From the NCBI RefSeq assembly GCF_900182615.1, contig NZ_FXTE01000011.1, positions 1 through 64,000 on the forward strand: DNA of 64,000 bases, in the 5' to 3' direction. Origin of the DNA: Ruegeria faecimaris (GTDB lineage: Bacteria; Pseudomonadota; Alphaproteobacteria; Rhodobacterales; Rhodobacteraceae). The notes beneath the pieces are model-generated. The model was not told the origin of the DNA. It ran no database searches and worked only from the letters and a program-made list of their open reading frames with translations. Shown in pieces: positions 52,730-60,870 of this stretch. How positions within the stretch are numbered: position 1 is the stretch's first letter; every line of letters begins with the position of its first letter. Both the position numbers and the translations under genes were made by a program.

Positions 52730-52757
52730 GGGGATGCCGTGATTGTCTGGCATCCCC
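52730..52757 (+). other. Intercistronic hairpin between dctP and dctQ, operon 2
   Basis: GGGGATGCC and GGCATCCCC form a perfect 9-bp stem with a 10-nt loop, 24 bp before the dctQ start. A weaker hairpin (AACCAA...TTGGTT) precedes it. There is no T-run. It mirrors the hairpin at the same place in TRAP operon 1. Confidence 0.7.
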
Positions 52758-52781
52758 CTCTTAACGGGGAGTGAACTTTCG

Positions 52782-53369
52782 ATGGTGCTATTTGAAGATA
52801 CATTGCCACCCGGTCTGAGCCGGCTCGTTCGGCTGATGGTTTGGATCAAGTCGGTCCTGGTGAGCGTCGCTCTCCCGATACTGCCGATCACATTCTTTTT
52901 CGTTGTGCTGTTTCGCTATGTTCTGGAACGCGATCTTTTTGCCTACGAAGAATGGCTCATGCCGATCTGCTTCTGGATCTTCTTCTTGGGCAGTGCGCTT
53001 GGCACTTACTACGACAAGCAGATCAATGCTGATCTTCTTGATACAGTCACCGAAAATTCAACACTGCTGTGGCTTCGCAAGCTCGTGATCCAGATCATCG
53101 AGTTGTCGATAACGCTGGTACTTGTTTACTGGGCCTGGCTGATGATTGCGGATGAGATCGCGGCATATCCTGGATGGAAAACCACCATCGCCCTGAAGAT
53201 TCCGTTTATTGTTCCACGCTTTGGAATTTTCGTGGGGTTCGTGTTCATGGCGTTCTACAGCGCCTTGTCGATCTTCCTGATGCTGCGCGTGGGCCCCGAT
53301 CGATATGCCGAGGCCATGGAGAATGCGCGACGGGCAGAGCCCGATGAGGAGGAGGTTGTGACATGGTAA
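52782..53369 (+). CDS. TRAP transporter small permease (DctQ family), operon 2
   Basis: The 195-residue protein has four hydrophobic segments and the DctQ core (LFAYEEWLMPICFWIFFLGSALGTYYDKQINADLL). I chose the ATG at 52782, with GGGGAG upstream, over the TTG at 52743, which lies in the hairpin. Its end overlaps dctM by seven bases. Confidence 0.87.
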   Translation: MVLFEDTLPPGLSRLVRLMVWIKSVLVSVALPILPITFFFVVLFRYVLERDLFAYEEWLMPICFWIFFLGSALGTYYDKQINADLLDTVTENSTLLWLRKLVIQIIELSITLVLVYWAWLMIADEIAAYPGWKTTIALKIPFIVPRFGIFVGFVFMAFYSALSIFLMLRVGPDRYAEAMENARRAEPDEEEVVTW

Positions 53370-54655
53370 TCCTCATCGCCATAATCCTTATCTGCGTTCT
53401 GCTGGCAATCGGCGTCTCGGTTCCATTGGCCTTTGGCGGTGTGCTGATCCTTCTGGCCTATACCGGAGGGTACGATGTCTCTGGGTTCTTCGCGACGGGC
53501 CACTGGAAGATGAATTCAGTTATCCTGCTGGCCATTCCTCTTTTCATCATGGCTGGCGATATTATGCAGCGGGGCAAAATTGCAAAACCGATCGTTGAGA
53601 TTGCCGAGCTCATGTTCGGCCATCTCCGCGGCGGGCTAAGTGCTGCCTCGGTCGTGGCCAGTGCGATGTTCGGCGCAATCTCGGGCAGTGGTGCGGCCAC
53701 ATTGACTTGCATCGGTTCGATCATCATGCCGCATCTGCGCAAGGCACGGTATCCCGCAGGCATTTCCGGCGCATTGGTGATCTGTGCAAGCCCCTTAGGC
53801 CTATTGATCCCGCCAAGCGGCGCGCAGTTGCTCTATGCCTGGGTCGGTCAGTTGAACGTTCTTGAATGTTTCCTCGCAACGGTCGTACCAGGGCTGATCC
53901 TTACGACCCTGTTGATCATCGTGAATTTCGTGATCCTTCGGAAGGATACCGAAATTCAGGTTACCGAAGTTCCGGACCGTTTCTTCCGTGCACTTGCTGG
54001 TAAAACAGCCATCGCAACACCGGCGATCCTGATGCCACTGATCATTCTGGGCGGCATTTATGGTGGCATCATGACGCCCACCGAAGCCGCTGGCGTCGCC
54101 GTAATTTATGCCATTCCGGTGGGCTTCTTTGTCTACCGCGGCCTGACACTCAAAACCTTCTATGAAAGTATGAAACACTCGGCGATCACGATCGGCGTGG
54201 TCATGGTCATGATCTTCACAGTCTTAATCGCCAGCCGCTTCCTGATTTTCGAAGATATTCCCGGTCTCGCCGAGGATCTGATCTATTCCATTTCAGATAA
54301 CCCAATAGTGATTTTCCTGATGCTCAATCTGGTCATGCTTCTGATTGGTATGCTGATGGACGATATCAGCGGAATCATCCTGAGCGCATCGCTTCTGCTA
54401 CCCATCGCTGTTGGAGCTGGAATGGATCCAATCCACTTTGCCGCAGTTCTTGGTGTTAATCTTGGCATGGGCAACATCACGCCGCCAACGGCACCGCTTC
54501 TGTATCTCGGATCGCAAGTGACAGACGTGCCGGTCCGACAACTGATCTGGCCGACACTGATTTTCATCGTGTTTGCTTGGCTGCCAACTTTGCTGATCAC
54601 CACGTTTATCCCTGGGATCGCTCTGTGGTTGCCGAACATGTTCTTCGGCTCCTAG
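53363..54655 (+). CDS. TRAP transporter large permease (DctM family), operon 2
   Basis: The 430-residue membrane protein shows the DctM signatures AIPLFIMAGDIMQRGKIAKPI, FGAISGSGAATLTCIGSI, SPLGLLIPPSGAQLLYAW and GMLMDDISGIILSASLLLPI. It has about twelve membrane segments. With DctPQ it forms a sodium-coupled uptake system. It overlaps dctQ. The downstream catabolic genes continue on the same strand. Confidence 0.93.
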   Translation: MVILIAIILICVLLAIGVSVPLAFGGVLILLAYTGGYDVSGFFATGHWKMNSVILLAIPLFIMAGDIMQRGKIAKPIVEIAELMFGHLRGGLSAASVVASAMFGAISGSGAATLTCIGSIIMPHLRKARYPAGISGALVICASPLGLLIPPSGAQLLYAWVGQLNVLECFLATVVPGLILTTLLIIVNFVILRKDTEIQVTEVPDRFFRALAGKTAIATPAILMPLIILGGIYGGIMTPTEAAGVAVIYAIPVGFFVYRGLTLKTFYESMKHSAITIGVVMVMIFTVLIASRFLIFEDIPGLAEDLIYSISDNPIVIFLMLNLVMLLIGMLMDDISGIILSASLLLPIAVGAGMDPIHFAAVLGVNLGMGNITPPTAPLLYLGSQVTDVPVRQLIWPTLIFIVFAWLPTLLITTFIPGIALWLPNMFFGS

Positions 54656-54693
54656 CGCCGCGAAAACACCAGCCAGAATAGAAAGAAGTTGGT

Positions 54694-54804
54694 ATGCAAA
54701 ACTCTGTTCCTTCAAACCGGGCGACGGTCGTCGTTGCTGAAATTCTGGCTCCGAAAGCCAATTTTGACTTCGCGGCCCACGCTCATATCACGGACAAGCC
54801 GTGA
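54694..54804 (+). CDS. Possible 36-residue protein coupled to the DadA-like gene
   Basis: A short frame starts at the ATG at 54694 (with GAAAGAAG upstream) and stops at 54804, overlapping the GTG start of the next gene by four bases (GTGA). The product begins MQNSVPSNRATVVVAEILAP. No family is recognised. It may be a real small protein or a leader frame that couples translation to the oxidase. Confidence 0.4.
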   Translation: MQNSVPSNRATVVVAEILAPKANFDFAAHAHITDKP

Positions 54805-56069
54805 AAGCGGACGCGCTCATAATCGGCGGTGGGCTGATTGGCATCACAACGGCCCACCGATTGGCCAAACGCGGCTGCTCGGTCGTGTTGGTGGAGGCCA
54901 ACGAAGATGTCGGTCTCGGTGCCAACTTTGCAAACGGTGCGATGCTGGTGCCTTCACAGACCATGCCATGGAATTCGCCAGGGATATTACCCACGCTTTT
55001 GAGGTCAATCGTGACACAAAATTCCGCACTGCGGATCAAGCCGAAAGCTATCCCGTCCCTGTTCAAATGGGGCCTGCACTTTCTGAAGAACTCAAAGCCG
55101 TATCTGCACGAACTCCATACGCGCCGGTTGCTCGAACTGGCGCTCTTCTCCATGGATATCTTTGAGGAATACTACAAAGGATACGCAGACCAATTCGAAG
55201 CCAAAAAATGTGGCACCATCAAAATCTACCGCGACCAACCAGGTCTGGAAGCCCAGATCAGATCCAATCGTCACCTCAGTGAGGTTGGGCTAGATTGGGA
55301 GGCACTAACGCCTGATCAAACTGTTGAGGCTGAGCCGCACCTTCAAGCGCTGGCCCCGCAGCTGGCAGGCGGAATTCGTTTTTCCGCTGATGTGGTGGCG
55401 GACTCGCGAAAATTCTGTCAAATCCTCCGCGATGACCTCGTCGCTTCTGGTCAGATAATACATGTTAGTTGCCAAGCCAATGAACTGCTGATGTCAGGCG
55501 ACAGGGTCATCGGCGCGCGTACAACAATCGGAGATATTCGGGCGAAGAATACCATTCTGGCCCTTGGGGCCAATACAAGAAAATTGGCTGCAAACGACGC
55601 AAGATCAATCTTGGTGCGCCCCGTCAAAGGGTACTCGGTCACATACGATACAACCGGCGTCAACGACCTGCCTTCGTATCCCGTTATCGACGAAGGGATG
55701 CATGTTGGGATTGTTCCAATTAATGGCAAATTGCGCGCAGTTGGAATTGCCGAATTCGCCGGGCATGACGACACTCTAAGCCCCAAAATAATCCGGCAAC
55801 TCGATCGCCTGACCAAATCCATTTACCCCAACCTTGCGCAGACGCTTGACGGCTGCAAGCGAGAGCCGTGGACTGGATTCCGCCCGATGAGTGCTGACGG
55901 TCTGCCCTATATCGGCGAAACATCCAGCAAGGGGCTTTGGGTCAATACCGGGCACGGCCATCTGGGTTGGACCCTCGCCACCGGGTCGGCAGAGTTGCTT
56001 GCTGATCTCATCATGGGCAAGCCCACACCCTTGGACGCATCCAGCTATGCAGTAACTCGATCACACTAG
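54801..56069 (+). CDS. FAD-dependent D-amino acid dehydrogenase/oxidase (DadA-like)
   Basis: The 422-residue flavoprotein has an N-terminal FAD site (ALIIGGGLIGITTAHRLAKRG, then VVLVEANEDVGLGANFANGAML) and the DAO-family C-terminal motif WTGFRPMSADGLPYIG...TGHGHLGWTLATGS. It oxidises D-amino or N-substituted amino acids to imino acids. The start is GTG at 54801. With the DpkA-type imine reductase downstream, the operon could turn a D- or cyclic amino acid into the L-form. It could also be a D-hydroxyproline dehydrogenase. Confidence 0.85.
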   Translation: MKADALIIGGGLIGITTAHRLAKRGCSVVLVEANEDVGLGANFANGAMLVPSQTMPWNSPGILPTLLRSIVTQNSALRIKPKAIPSLFKWGLHFLKNSKPYLHELHTRRLLELALFSMDIFEEYYKGYADQFEAKKCGTIKIYRDQPGLEAQIRSNRHLSEVGLDWEALTPDQTVEAEPHLQALAPQLAGGIRFSADVVADSRKFCQILRDDLVASGQIIHVSCQANELLMSGDRVIGARTTIGDIRAKNTILALGANTRKLAANDARSILVRPVKGYSVTYDTTGVNDLPSYPVIDEGMHVGIVPINGKLRAVGIAEFAGHDDTLSPKIIRQLDRLTKSIYPNLAQTLDGCKREPWTGFRPMSADGLPYIGETSSKGLWVNTGHGHLGWTLATGSAELLADLIMGKPTPLDASSYAVTRSH

Positions 56070-56100
56070 ACCGAAGATAAACCTACTGGAAGACAAGATC

Positions 56101-57249
56101 ATGAAAATAAAAGATATTCGCTTCACGCCGCTCTTTTCCAAGTTCAAGACACCCTATGTCTGGGCCATGGGCAAGAATCTTGGTCAAACAACAATCCTGG
56201 TTGAGATCGAAACGGATGCGGGTGTCGTCGGCTACGGCGAAACCGCCCCGACGATGACGTCACCAGAGGCGATCCAGACGCTCTTACTAACCGCCAAAAC
56301 GGTCCTGCTGGGGCAGCCCATCACTCAAATCATCAATTTGATGAAGCAGCTCTTTACGCAAAATTTTGGACATCACTACGCCAGCCAATCTCATCCAAGA
56401 ATAGGCAATATTGCGTTTGCGGGTGTTGAATTGGCCCTTTGGGATGCACTTGGCAAATCGGTGGGCCTGCCAGTTCATGCCCTGTTGGGTGGGAAGATCC
56501 ATGACACGGTGAGTTTCATGGGGTTTGTCCAGGGAGACAGTACGGAAGAGGTTGCTGCACATGCCGGTCAGTTGGCGCAGGACGGCTTTGAAGTGATTTA
56601 CCTCAAGGCCGGATACACCAACGATAAAGATATGGCCAATGTCGAAGCTGTCAGAAAGGCAATTGGCAACAGGCGGTTGCGTATCGACCCGAATGAGGCC
56701 TGGGATTTGATGGAGGCCCAGGTGATGATCAATAAGCTCGCCAAGTACGATCTCGAGATGGTTGAACAGCCGGTGTCGGCGATTGCCGGCGTTCCGGCAT
56801 TGAAGGCATTGAAACAGTCTTGCTCAGTTCCAATTGCCGCCGACCAGTCTGTGTTTACACCAGAAGAGGCTCACGCGATGTGCTCCAGCGGTGCGGCAAG
56901 CCTGCTGACTGTGGGTCTGCACGAAACTGGAGGTATTCTTGGGTTCCGCCGCGTCGCTGCGATAGCTCAGGTGTTCGACATCAACGTGTGTATTCACGGT
57001 GTTTGGGAGACCGGAATTACCACCTGCGCCTCGATACAAGCTGCGTCGGGTGTTCCTAATTTGGATGATGGCAATCAGATCATGTGGCAGCTCCTGCAAG
57101 AGGACATCGTCGAAAGCCCGGATCTGGCGCCAAATGTCGGGAAAATTCCGGTCATGTCCGCCCCTGGTCTTGGATTTACCCTGAACGAGGACGCCGTTGG
57201 TCGGGCCGCAGAAGCCTACGACAAGAAGAATGGTTTGGAGGTAACATGA
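56101..57249 (+). CDS. Enolase-superfamily protein lacking the usual second catalytic lysine
   Basis: The 382-residue protein has an MLE/MR-type capping and barrel domain: FAGVELALWDALGKSVGLPVHALLGGK, the first lysine in IYLKAGYT, metal ligands in IDPNEAW, EQPVS and AADQSVF. Where a second lysine is normal (K-x-x-x-x-GG), the sequence reads VGLHETGGILGF, with Gly in that position and His two residues later. The last strand has HGVWETGIT. It may be an epimerase or dehydratase with altered acid-base chemistry. Its place between DadA-like and DapA-like genes suggests a cyclic or N-methylated amino acid substrate. Confidence 0.8.
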   Translation: MKIKDIRFTPLFSKFKTPYVWAMGKNLGQTTILVEIETDAGVVGYGETAPTMTSPEAIQTLLLTAKTVLLGQPITQIINLMKQLFTQNFGHHYASQSHPRIGNIAFAGVELALWDALGKSVGLPVHALLGGKIHDTVSFMGFVQGDSTEEVAAHAGQLAQDGFEVIYLKAGYTNDKDMANVEAVRKAIGNRRLRIDPNEAWDLMEAQVMINKLAKYDLEMVEQPVSAIAGVPALKALKQSCSVPIAADQSVFTPEEAHAMCSSGAASLLTVGLHETGGILGFRRVAAIAQVFDINVCIHGVWETGITTCASIQAASGVPNLDDGNQIMWQLLQEDIVESPDLAPNVGKIPVMSAPGLGFTLNEDAVGRAAEAYDKKNGLEVT

Positions 57250-58160
57250 TAGCATTGCAAGACAATTCACCTGCGGTCGTATCGCCCGGCATTTATCCAA
57301 TGCTCTATGCGTTCTTTGACGATCGCGGTGTATTGCGCCAGGATCCGTTTCGGCGTCAGGTGGATGCGGCTTTGGGCACCCAGGCTGCCGGAGTTGCGAT
57401 TCTGGGGCTGGGTACGGAGGTCTCGAAGCTGACATTCGATGAGCGCATCGAGGTCCTTGAAGTCGTCGCGGAGCGCATTGAAGGACGCAAACCGCTCTTG
57501 GCGACCGTCTATGGCGATACGATCACCGAGCAGATTGAGTTTTCGAAGCGAGCAATTCAAAGCGGCGTGTCGGCACTGATGCTCCAGCCTCCCTCGCAGA
57601 AAATGGACGATGCAAAGCTGGCGGGCTTTTTCTCCGAGATTATCTCGGCGGTCGATTGCCCGGTTGGGATTCAGAACGCGCCGGAGTTCCTTGGCTTCGG
57701 ACTAAGTAACCAGAGCTTGATCGCGCTTGCGAATGACCACGAAAATTTCACCATCGCGAAACTGGAATGCAACGCCGTCAATCTTGAGTCTGTTGCGTCA
57801 GAGCTCGGGGATAGCGTGATGCTTTTCAATGGTCGCTGCGGACTGGAATTACCTGACAACCTGCGCGCGGGTGCCAGTGGGCTGATCCCGGCGATTGATA
57901 CGGTAGATAAGACCAGCGAAATTTTCGCTGAATTCACTGCTGGGACCGAAGAGCGGGCCGATAAGCTATATGCCGATCTATTGCCGGTTCTCTGCTTTAT
58001 CATGCAGGGAATTCCACATTTCCTGACCTATGGAAAGATGCTGGCCGCAGCGCGTTTGGGAATTGAGCTTGGCGGCAGCCGAGAACCCTCATTGCCAGCG
58101 ACTGATTTTGGCGCAGCATGCATCCGACGGTTCTCGAAACACTTGGGGCCGTTGAATTGA
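57246..58160 (+). CDS. DapA-family lyase
   Basis: The 304-residue protein has a DapA barrel with GLGTEVSKLTFDERIE, LMLQPPSQKMD, PVGIQNAPEF and Schiff-base Lys in TIAKLECNAV. The start at 57246 overlaps the enolase-family stop (ATGA). A longer in-frame extension inside the preceding gene is rejected. The family's keto-acid chemistry suits an imino or hydroxy-imino acid intermediate, for example a deamination giving a semialdehyde. The specific reaction is not known. Confidence 0.78.
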   Translation: MIALQDNSPAVVSPGIYPMLYAFFDDRGVLRQDPFRRQVDAALGTQAAGVAILGLGTEVSKLTFDERIEVLEVVAERIEGRKPLLATVYGDTITEQIEFSKRAIQSGVSALMLQPPSQKMDDAKLAGFFSEIISAVDCPVGIQNAPEFLGFGLSNQSLIALANDHENFTIAKLECNAVNLESVASELGDSVMLFNGRCGLELPDNLRAGASGLIPAIDTVDKTSEIFAEFTAGTEERADKLYADLLPVLCFIMQGIPHFLTYGKMLAAARLGIELGGSREPSLPATDFGAACIRRFSKHLGPLN

Positions 58161-58218
58161 GATATTCCGCAACATCACCCGCCATAAACAATGGCCCAGA
58201 CACCAAAAGAAGAAAGTC

Positions 58219-58281
58219 ATGAATAATACTGCGCTACACAACTCGATTTCGTTCCTTGCCCGGCTGAGGAGGCTTTTCTAA
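58219..58281 (+). CDS. Possible 20-residue leader peptide before the imine reductase gene
   Basis: ATG at 58219, with AGAAG upstream, opens a 20-codon frame (MNNTALHNSISFLARLRRLF) that ends in TAATG, overlapping the next start. The ribosome-binding site AGGAGG of the next gene lies inside it. It may be a coupling leader or chance. Confidence 0.25.
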   Translation: MNNTALHNSISFLARLRRLF

Positions 58282-59291
58282 TGACCGTCGTAAACCTATC
58301 GCTGAGTGAGATACATGATCTCGCACTAGAAGCATTCACCCAAAATGGATGCGACCCTCAAAACGCCGGGGCCCTGACCCGGACGGTTGTTGCTGCAGAG
58401 CGAGACGGGTCTCATTCCCACGGCTTGTTCAGAGTGCCCGGATATGTGGCATCCCTGCGTAGTGGGAAGGTCAACGGCGCCGCCGATCCGCAGATTTCCA
58501 ACAAATCACCTGTAATTGTTAACGCGAATGGCGACGAAGGGTATGCCCCCTTAGCAATCGAGCGAGGTATTCCAGCGCTGGCGAAAGCAGCGAGTGAGTT
58601 CGGTATCGCAGTAATGACTCTTACCCACACGCATCATTTTGCGGCCCTTTGGCCAGAAGTTGAGGCATTGGCCGAACAAAATTTGGCAGGGATGGCTTGT
58701 GTAAGTTATATGCCAAATGTCGCACCTCATGGTTCAAACAAGCCCTTATTTGGTACCAATCCGCTCGCATTTGCCTGGCCACGGAAAAATAAACCACCAT
58801 TTGTATTCGACATGGCAACCTCCGCAATGGCCGGCGGCGATGTTGCAATTGCCGCAAGAGATGGCCATTCGGTCCCCCTTGGAACCGGATTGGATGAAAA
58901 TGGCAATGAAACCACCGATCCGGCAGCAATCTTGAAAGGCGTTTTGCTTCCCTTCGGAGGGCACAAGGGTTCTGCTATTGCAACGATGGTTGAACTCTTG
59001 GCGGCTGGTGCGACCGGTGAACGGTTTAGCTTTGAAGCGCAAGATGCCGACAACGGTGATGGTGGCCCTCCCCGTGGGGGAGAGTTTTTCCTGGCATTTT
59101 CGCCATCACTACTGGCCGGTGAAGGTTGGGAGGACCATTGCGAAAAGTTTTTTGACAAATACGAGGCAATTCCGGGATCGCGTCTGCCGGGCGCAAGGCG
59201 CCACAACAACCGCAATGATACAACCAACCGTGCCGTAGACGCGAAACTTATCGCCACAATTCAAGAGCTTTGTAGTCGTCCCGATTCGTGA
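58281..59291 (+). CDS. Delta-1-piperideine/pyrroline-2-carboxylate reductase (DpkA-like, LDH2 family)
   Basis: The 336-residue protein follows the DpkA pattern: AERDGSHSHGLFRVPGYVASL, THTHHFAALWPEVE, PLFGTNPLAFAWP, VFDMATSAMAGGDV, LPFGGHKGSAIATMVELLA, and LPGARRHNNR. These NADPH enzymes reduce cyclic imino acids to L-proline or L-pipecolate. In this operon it would act on the imine from the DadA-like oxidase or on the product of the enolase-family enzyme. AGGAGG precedes the ATG. It is distinct from the other imine reductase at 20594, which is a different family. Confidence 0.87.
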   Translation: MTVVNLSLSEIHDLALEAFTQNGCDPQNAGALTRTVVAAERDGSHSHGLFRVPGYVASLRSGKVNGAADPQISNKSPVIVNANGDEGYAPLAIERGIPALAKAASEFGIAVMTLTHTHHFAALWPEVEALAEQNLAGMACVSYMPNVAPHGSNKPLFGTNPLAFAWPRKNKPPFVFDMATSAMAGGDVAIAARDGHSVPLGTGLDENGNETTDPAAILKGVLLPFGGHKGSAIATMVELLAAGATGERFSFEAQDADNGDGGPPRGGEFFLAFSPSLLAGEGWEDHCEKFFDKYEAIPGSRLPGARRHNNRNDTTNRAVDAKLIATIQELCSRPDS

Positions 59292-59475
59292 ATCAGGCAC
59301 AAGATCGCCATTTGGTTGCCTGAGTTACCTTTTAGAGCGTGTCGCGTTTGATCGCGTTCACCCGCCCGATACGCAAGTATCGGGCACGCGTCCGCCCACC
59401 CGGGCGAACGCCCAGCACTGTAAGCGATACTTGAACTGCGACTCCTATTGGCGTTGAAGGTGATTGACGAATTGA
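59292..59475. repeat. Intergenic region with GCAA-loop hairpin, possible dispersed repeat
   Basis: CCCGATAC-GCAA-GTATCGGG (59365-59384) is a perfect 8-bp stem with a tetraloop, flanked by AGAGCGTGTCGCGTTTGATCG (59334-59354 region). I recall similar text as dispersed intergenic repeats of roseobacters, but this cannot be confirmed here. No gene is present. Confidence 0.45.
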
Positions 59476-59493
59476 AAGTTAATCGATTAACTT
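59476..59493. promoter_or_regulatory. LacI-type operator upstream of sox operon
   Basis: AAGTTAATCGATTAACTT is identical, over all 18 bp, to the perfect operator upstream of TRAP operon 2. It lies 118 bp before the soxB start. Two perfect copies in one window by chance are very unlikely. Confidence 0.85.
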
Positions 59494-59611
59494 ATGAGCA
59501 TTAAGCGTTCCAGAACATGGGATTCGGCATTGCCCACATCAGCGTTGAAACTGGCCGGTTCCACGAACTGGGTGCCAAATGGGCACCCGTGCCATAAAGG
59601 AAAAGAATGCC

Positions 59612-60859
59612 ATGAGGTACTCAGGACTAAGAGTCATCAGAGAGGCCTTGAATGGCCAAAGAGGTTGGAAGCCTGCTTGGCGCAATCCGGAACCCAAGCC
59701 CAATTACGACATCATTGTCATTGGCGGCGGAGGCCACGGGTTGGCCACTGCACATTACCTGGTGACGAAATATGGTGAGAAAAGCATCGCAGTGGTCGAG
59801 AAAGGCTGGATTGGGTCCGGCAATGCTGGGCGTAACACGACAATTGTGCGTGGTGACTACACTTTGCCTCCAAATACCCGCTTCTATGATCACAGTGTTG
59901 GCCTGTGGGAAAAGATGGAGCGGGAGTTGAACTTCAATGTCATGCACTCACAGCGTGGCTTGCTGTTCCTGCACCACAACGACTCAGAGAGGGACGACCA
60001 CTATCGCAAAACCAACATCATGCGGATGCAAGGCACAGATGGCGAGATTTTGGGGCCTGAGAAGCTGCGCAAGATGTACCCCTCGATGAATTTCGACGGA
60101 CGTTTCCCTATCACGGGTGCCTATCTTCACCGGCGCGGTGGCACCGCCCGCCATGACGCAGTGGTCTGGGGATATGCGCGGTCGGCCGACAGGCGCGGAG
60201 TAGATATCCTTCAAAATTGCGAAGTGACGGGGTTCCGGATTGAGCAAGGTAAGGTCCTGGGGATTGAGACAACCCGCGGGTCCATCGGCGCAAAGAAGGT
60301 TGGTGTCTCGGTAGCTGGAAATACCAGCCGAGTGATGGACATGGCAGGCATTCGCACCCCAATCGAAAGCCATGTTCTTCAGGCTTTCGTGTCTGAAGGG
60401 CTGAAGCCCATCATTCCCGGCCAAGTCAATTATGGCGCAGGTCACTTCTATATTTCGCAGTCGGACAAAGGCGGCCTGGTTATGGGAGGCGACCTGGATC
60501 AGTACAATTCCTGCGCGCAGCGGGGCAACCTGCCGGTCTTTGAATCGGTGATTGAAGCCGCTGTGACCTTGTTCCCAATGCTGTCGCGCGCTCGTCTTTT
60601 GCGGGCATGGGGCGGTTTGCAGGATATGTCCATGGATGGCCATGCGGTGATCGACGAAACGCCGATCAAGGGTCTCTATTTGAACGGCGGCTGGTGCTAC
60701 GGCGGATTCAAAGCAACTCCCGCAGCCGGCGAATGCTTTGCTCATCTTCTAAGCACCGAACAGCCGCATAAACTTGCCAAGCCCTATCGTCTTGACCGGT
60801 TCCGGACCGGTTACCTGCTTGATGAAAAGGGCCAAGGCCCGAACCCCAACCGGCAGTAA
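59612..60859 (+). CDS. soxB: Sarcosine oxidase-type beta subunit (SoxB/MgdA-like)
   Basis: The 415-residue flavoprotein has an FAD site (YDIIVIGGGGHGLATAHYL), IGSGNAGRNTTIVR, the His that carries covalent FMN in the family (RGGTARHDAVVWG, H171), and the terminal GGWCYGGFKATPAAG. It is the catalytic subunit that demethylates sarcosine or a similar N-methyl amino acid. The ATG at 59612 has AAAGGAAAAG upstream. N-methylglutamate dehydrogenase subunits (mgdABCD) are homologous, and gmaS-mgsABC lies at 8.4-12.8 kb in this window, so either name could apply. Confidence 0.85.
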   Translation: MRYSGLRVIREALNGQRGWKPAWRNPEPKPNYDIIVIGGGGHGLATAHYLVTKYGEKSIAVVEKGWIGSGNAGRNTTIVRGDYTLPPNTRFYDHSVGLWEKMERELNFNVMHSQRGLLFLHHNDSERDDHYRKTNIMRMQGTDGEILGPEKLRKMYPSMNFDGRFPITGAYLHRRGGTARHDAVVWGYARSADRRGVDILQNCEVTGFRIEQGKVLGIETTRGSIGAKKVGVSVAGNTSRVMDMAGIRTPIESHVLQAFVSEGLKPIIPGQVNYGAGHFYISQSDKGGLVMGGDLDQYNSCAQRGNLPVFESVIEAAVTLFPMLSRARLLRAWGGLQDMSMDGHAVIDETPIKGLYLNGGWCYGGFKATPAAGECFAHLLSTEQPHKLAKPYRLDRFRTGYLLDEKGQGPNPNRQ

Positions 60860-60870
60860 GGAGCGGTCAA

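Noticed and set aside
59494..59778. A 94-codon frame starting right after the LacI-type operator
   Set aside because: It runs out of frame into soxB, the product is not protein-like, and soxB has its own ribosome-binding site at 59612. The ATG after the operator is coincidental.
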